From the NCBI GenBank assembly GCA_050789445.1, contig JAILXR010000001.1, forward strand, positions 558,001-622,000: a stretch of DNA of 64,000 nucleotides. Direction: 5' to 3'. Position 1 is the stretch's first letter. Each line of letters starts with the position of its first letter. The notes under the pieces were generated by a model. That model saw only the letters and a program-made list of their open reading frames with translations, was not told the origin of the DNA and did no database searches. A program made the translations under genes and the position numbers. Below, one piece after another: positions 62,572 through 64,000 of the stretch. Origin of the DNA: JAWSVE01 sp050789445. Lineage in GTDB: Bacteria; Pseudomonadota; Gammaproteobacteria; Pseudomonadales; Cellvibrionaceae.

Positions 62572-63174
62572 ATGAATAAAAAAAATAAAAAACATAATCG
62601 AGCGATGGAAAAGCAAAAAGAAAATGTTGATTCCAATATCGCTGCTGCGTCAATTGAAAAAGGCGTGGCAGTGTTATTAACTGGAAACGGAAAAGGAAAG
62701 ACATCTTCTGCGTTTGGAATGGTAATGCGTGCTTTAGGCTATGGCCAGACTGTGGGTGTTGTTCAATTTATTAAAGGCGTTCAGCTTTCTGGCGAAGAAA
62801 TGTATCTGCGTGCCCATTGTCCGCAAGTTGAGTTTTATCAAATGGGTACGGGTTTTACTTGGGATACACAAGATAGAGATAGTGATATTGCTGCCGCCAT
62901 TAAAACATGGAATGTTGCAAAAAAAATGTTGTGTGATTCAGAAATTGATCTCGTCATTTTAGATGAGTTAACGTATATGGTGGCGTTTCAGTATCTGGAT
63001 GAGGCTGAAATTATTAATGCAATAAGGCAACGGCCCAAAGAGCAAAGCGTTGTAGTAACGGGTAGGGGTGGTGGTTCTGCGTTAAGGGAAGTTATGGATA
63101 CAGTATCTGAGGTGAAAGATATAAAGCATGCTTTTAACTCAGGGATTAAAGCGAGGCTTGGCGTTGATTTATAA
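62572..63174 (+). CDS. cobO: Cob(I)yrinic acid a,c-diamide adenosyltransferase
   Basis: CobO/BtuR-type corrinoid adenosyltransferase of 200 residues. The Walker A GNGKGKTSSAFG (about 38-49) and LVILDELTYM (about 126-135) fit the family, which transfers adenosyl from ATP to the corrin cobalt. The start at 62572 has GAGGA nearby; TTG 62557 is less likely. The VVVTGRGGGSALREVMDTVSEVKDIKHAFNSGIKARLGVDL end is like the family's, but with Gly-Gly-Ser where Ala-Pro is common. It sits between the receptor and the permease in the same operon. Confidence 0.9.
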   Translation: MNKKNKKHNRAMEKQKENVDSNIAAASIEKGVAVLLTGNGKGKTSSAFGMVMRALGYGQTVGVVQFIKGVQLSGEEMYLRAHCPQVEFYQMGTGFTWDTQDRDSDIAAAIKTWNVAKKMLCDSEIDLVILDELTYMVAFQYLDEAEIINAIRQRPKEQSVVVTGRGGGSALREVMDTVSEVKDIKHAFNSGIKARLGVDL

Positions 63175-63197
63175 TATCACCCTCAAATTATCTTCTT

Positions 63198-64000
63198 ATG
63201 AATTTTAAGTCGATTGGTCAATTTTCATTTCAAAATACAATGTTCTATTGTGTTTTTTTGTTGTGTTTTTTTGTTTTAATTTCATTGTGGTTTGGTTCTG
63301 TTTCTCTTGATGTTCATGAGCTCTTCGTGGGACTTTTTGATCCTGCAATACAAACACAGTCAGAATCTATTTTTGTTCTTATTCGATTACCTCGTGTATT
63401 ACTTGCTGCTTTAGTTGGAGCCTTGTTGGCGGTTAGCGGTGTTGCAATGCAGGGGTTATTTCGAAACCCACTAGCCGACCCAAGCTTGATTGGCGTGACT
63501 GCGGGTGCCTCTGCAGGTGGAAGTGTCGTTATTGCTTTTGGCGGAGCGTTCTTGGTTGGGGCATTGGGTTTGTGGTTGGTATCTTTCGGTGCATTCGTTG
63601 GTGGGATTATTTCGGTATGGATTGTTTATCGTTTGGCAAACCGTTCTGTGACATCGTCAGGTTTTTTAAATTCTTCTGGCTCAACATCGGTTGCAACAAT
63701 GCTTTTGGCAGGCATCGCGATAACTGCTTTGGCGAGTAGTGTAACGAGTTTGCTAGAATTTGTTGTTGATAATAATTTGTTGCGACAAATTAGCTTGTGG
63801 AAAATGGGCGGGTTAGATGGGGCTAGTTGGCCTCGTGTTACAGTTGTGTTCGTGGTGTTCGTCATTTGTTTTTTTATGTTTCCTCGATATGCAGTTGCTT
63901 TAAATGCGTTTTTGTTAGGGGAGTCACAAGCTCGATATTTAGGTGTTGATGTGGAAAAAATTAAAAAACATTTAATATGTTTGTCGGCCGCTGCGGTTGG
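63198..64000 (+). CDS. btuC: Vitamin B12 ABC transporter permease (cut by window end)
   Basis: FecCD-type permease, 267 residues visible; the gene continues beyond 64000. It shows hydrophobic segments and the pattern IRLPRVLLAALVGALLAVSGVAMQGLFRNPLADPSLIGVTAGASAGGSVV (about 62-111), which is the signature of this permease family. The start is ATG at 63198, 23 bases after cobO. It would form the channel with a BtuD-type ATPase, probably encoded next. Riboswitch regulation of the operon supports B12 rather than siderophore transport. Confidence 0.9.
   Translation, partial: MNFKSIGQFSFQNTMFYCVFLLCFFVLISLWFGSVSLDVHELFVGLFDPAIQTQSESIFVLIRLPRVLLAALVGALLAVSGVAMQGLFRNPLADPSLIGVTAGASAGGSVVIAFGGAFLVGALGLWLVSFGAFVGGIISVWIVYRLANRSVTSSGFLNSSGSTSVATMLLAGIAITALASSVTSLLEFVVDNNLLRQISLWKMGGLDGASWPRVTVVFVVFVICFFMFPRYAVALNAFLLGESQARYLGVDVEKIKKHLICLSAAAV

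Overview
The window looks like the chromosome of an AT-rich, probably marine or aquatic gammaproteobacterium. This rests on housekeeping genes typical of that class (YbiT-type ABC-F ATPase, MscL, YaiI/UPF0178, YehS/DUF1456, VF530, DUF6172) and on several secreted or lipoprotein esterases. I cannot name the genus.

Layout. (1) 1-14390: the right end of a contractile-tail (P2/K139-like) prophage. It runs from the tape measure protein through baseplate J and I, tail fibre and assembly protein, a variable module of surface proteins (beta-propeller, beta-helix plus DUF5011 repeats), then baseplate, hub and spike genes. It closes with a strong terminator, a 56-residue membrane protein, short repeats and a 25-bp copy of a tRNA/tmRNA 3' end that marks the attachment site. 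(2) 14.4-24 kb: a large G8/beta-helix lipoprotein with TPET repeats, an IS3 relic, a Crp/Fnr-like regulator, a three-module secreted protein, an orphan GspC-like protein and a delta-class carbonic anhydrase. (3) 24-35 kb: ordinary chromosomal genes. These include a GST/HxlR divergent pair with three copies of a candidate operator, SulP plus a universal stress protein, DUF1330/LysR, small conserved genes and a lipase lipoprotein. (4) 35-44 kb: an accessory region in which all genes are on the minus strand. It holds a SUKH protein, a zinc metalloprotease paired with a membrane-anchored partner, a short MutS-like ATPase, and a cluster of small cassette-like genes. These are separated by attC-like inverted repeats and a repeated ~140-175-bp element, with no integrase in view. 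(5) 44.6-48 kb: ybiT, mscL, yaiI and a VOC protein. (6) 48.2-60.1 kb: a catabolic cluster. Six collinear genes encode a Tat-exported carboxylesterase, a CocE/NonD lipoprotein hydrolase, a DUF8021 lipoprotein, a FAD monooxygenase, an exported DUF3237 protein and a tannase/feruloyl-esterase-like enzyme. An exported methyltransferase and an acyl-CoA ligase follow. (7) 60.2-64 kb: a sigma70-type promoter and cobalamin riboswitch ahead of btuB-like receptor, cobO and btuC (cut by the window end).

How the parts fit. The prophage is structurally coherent and probably sits in the 3' end of a tRNA or ssrA gene whose intact copy lies to the left of the window. The catabolic cluster fits outside-in use of an ester-linked, probably aromatic compound: exported esterases hydrolyse it, a flavin monooxygenase oxidises the product, and a CoA ligase activates the acid. 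The substrate is unknown. The B12 genes form one riboswitch-controlled uptake and adenosylation unit. The most unusual pieces are the attC-like cassette cluster with its repeat family, the probable AUC start of the YehS homologue, the triple operator between GST and HxlR, and the DUF8021/DUF3237/esterase cluster.
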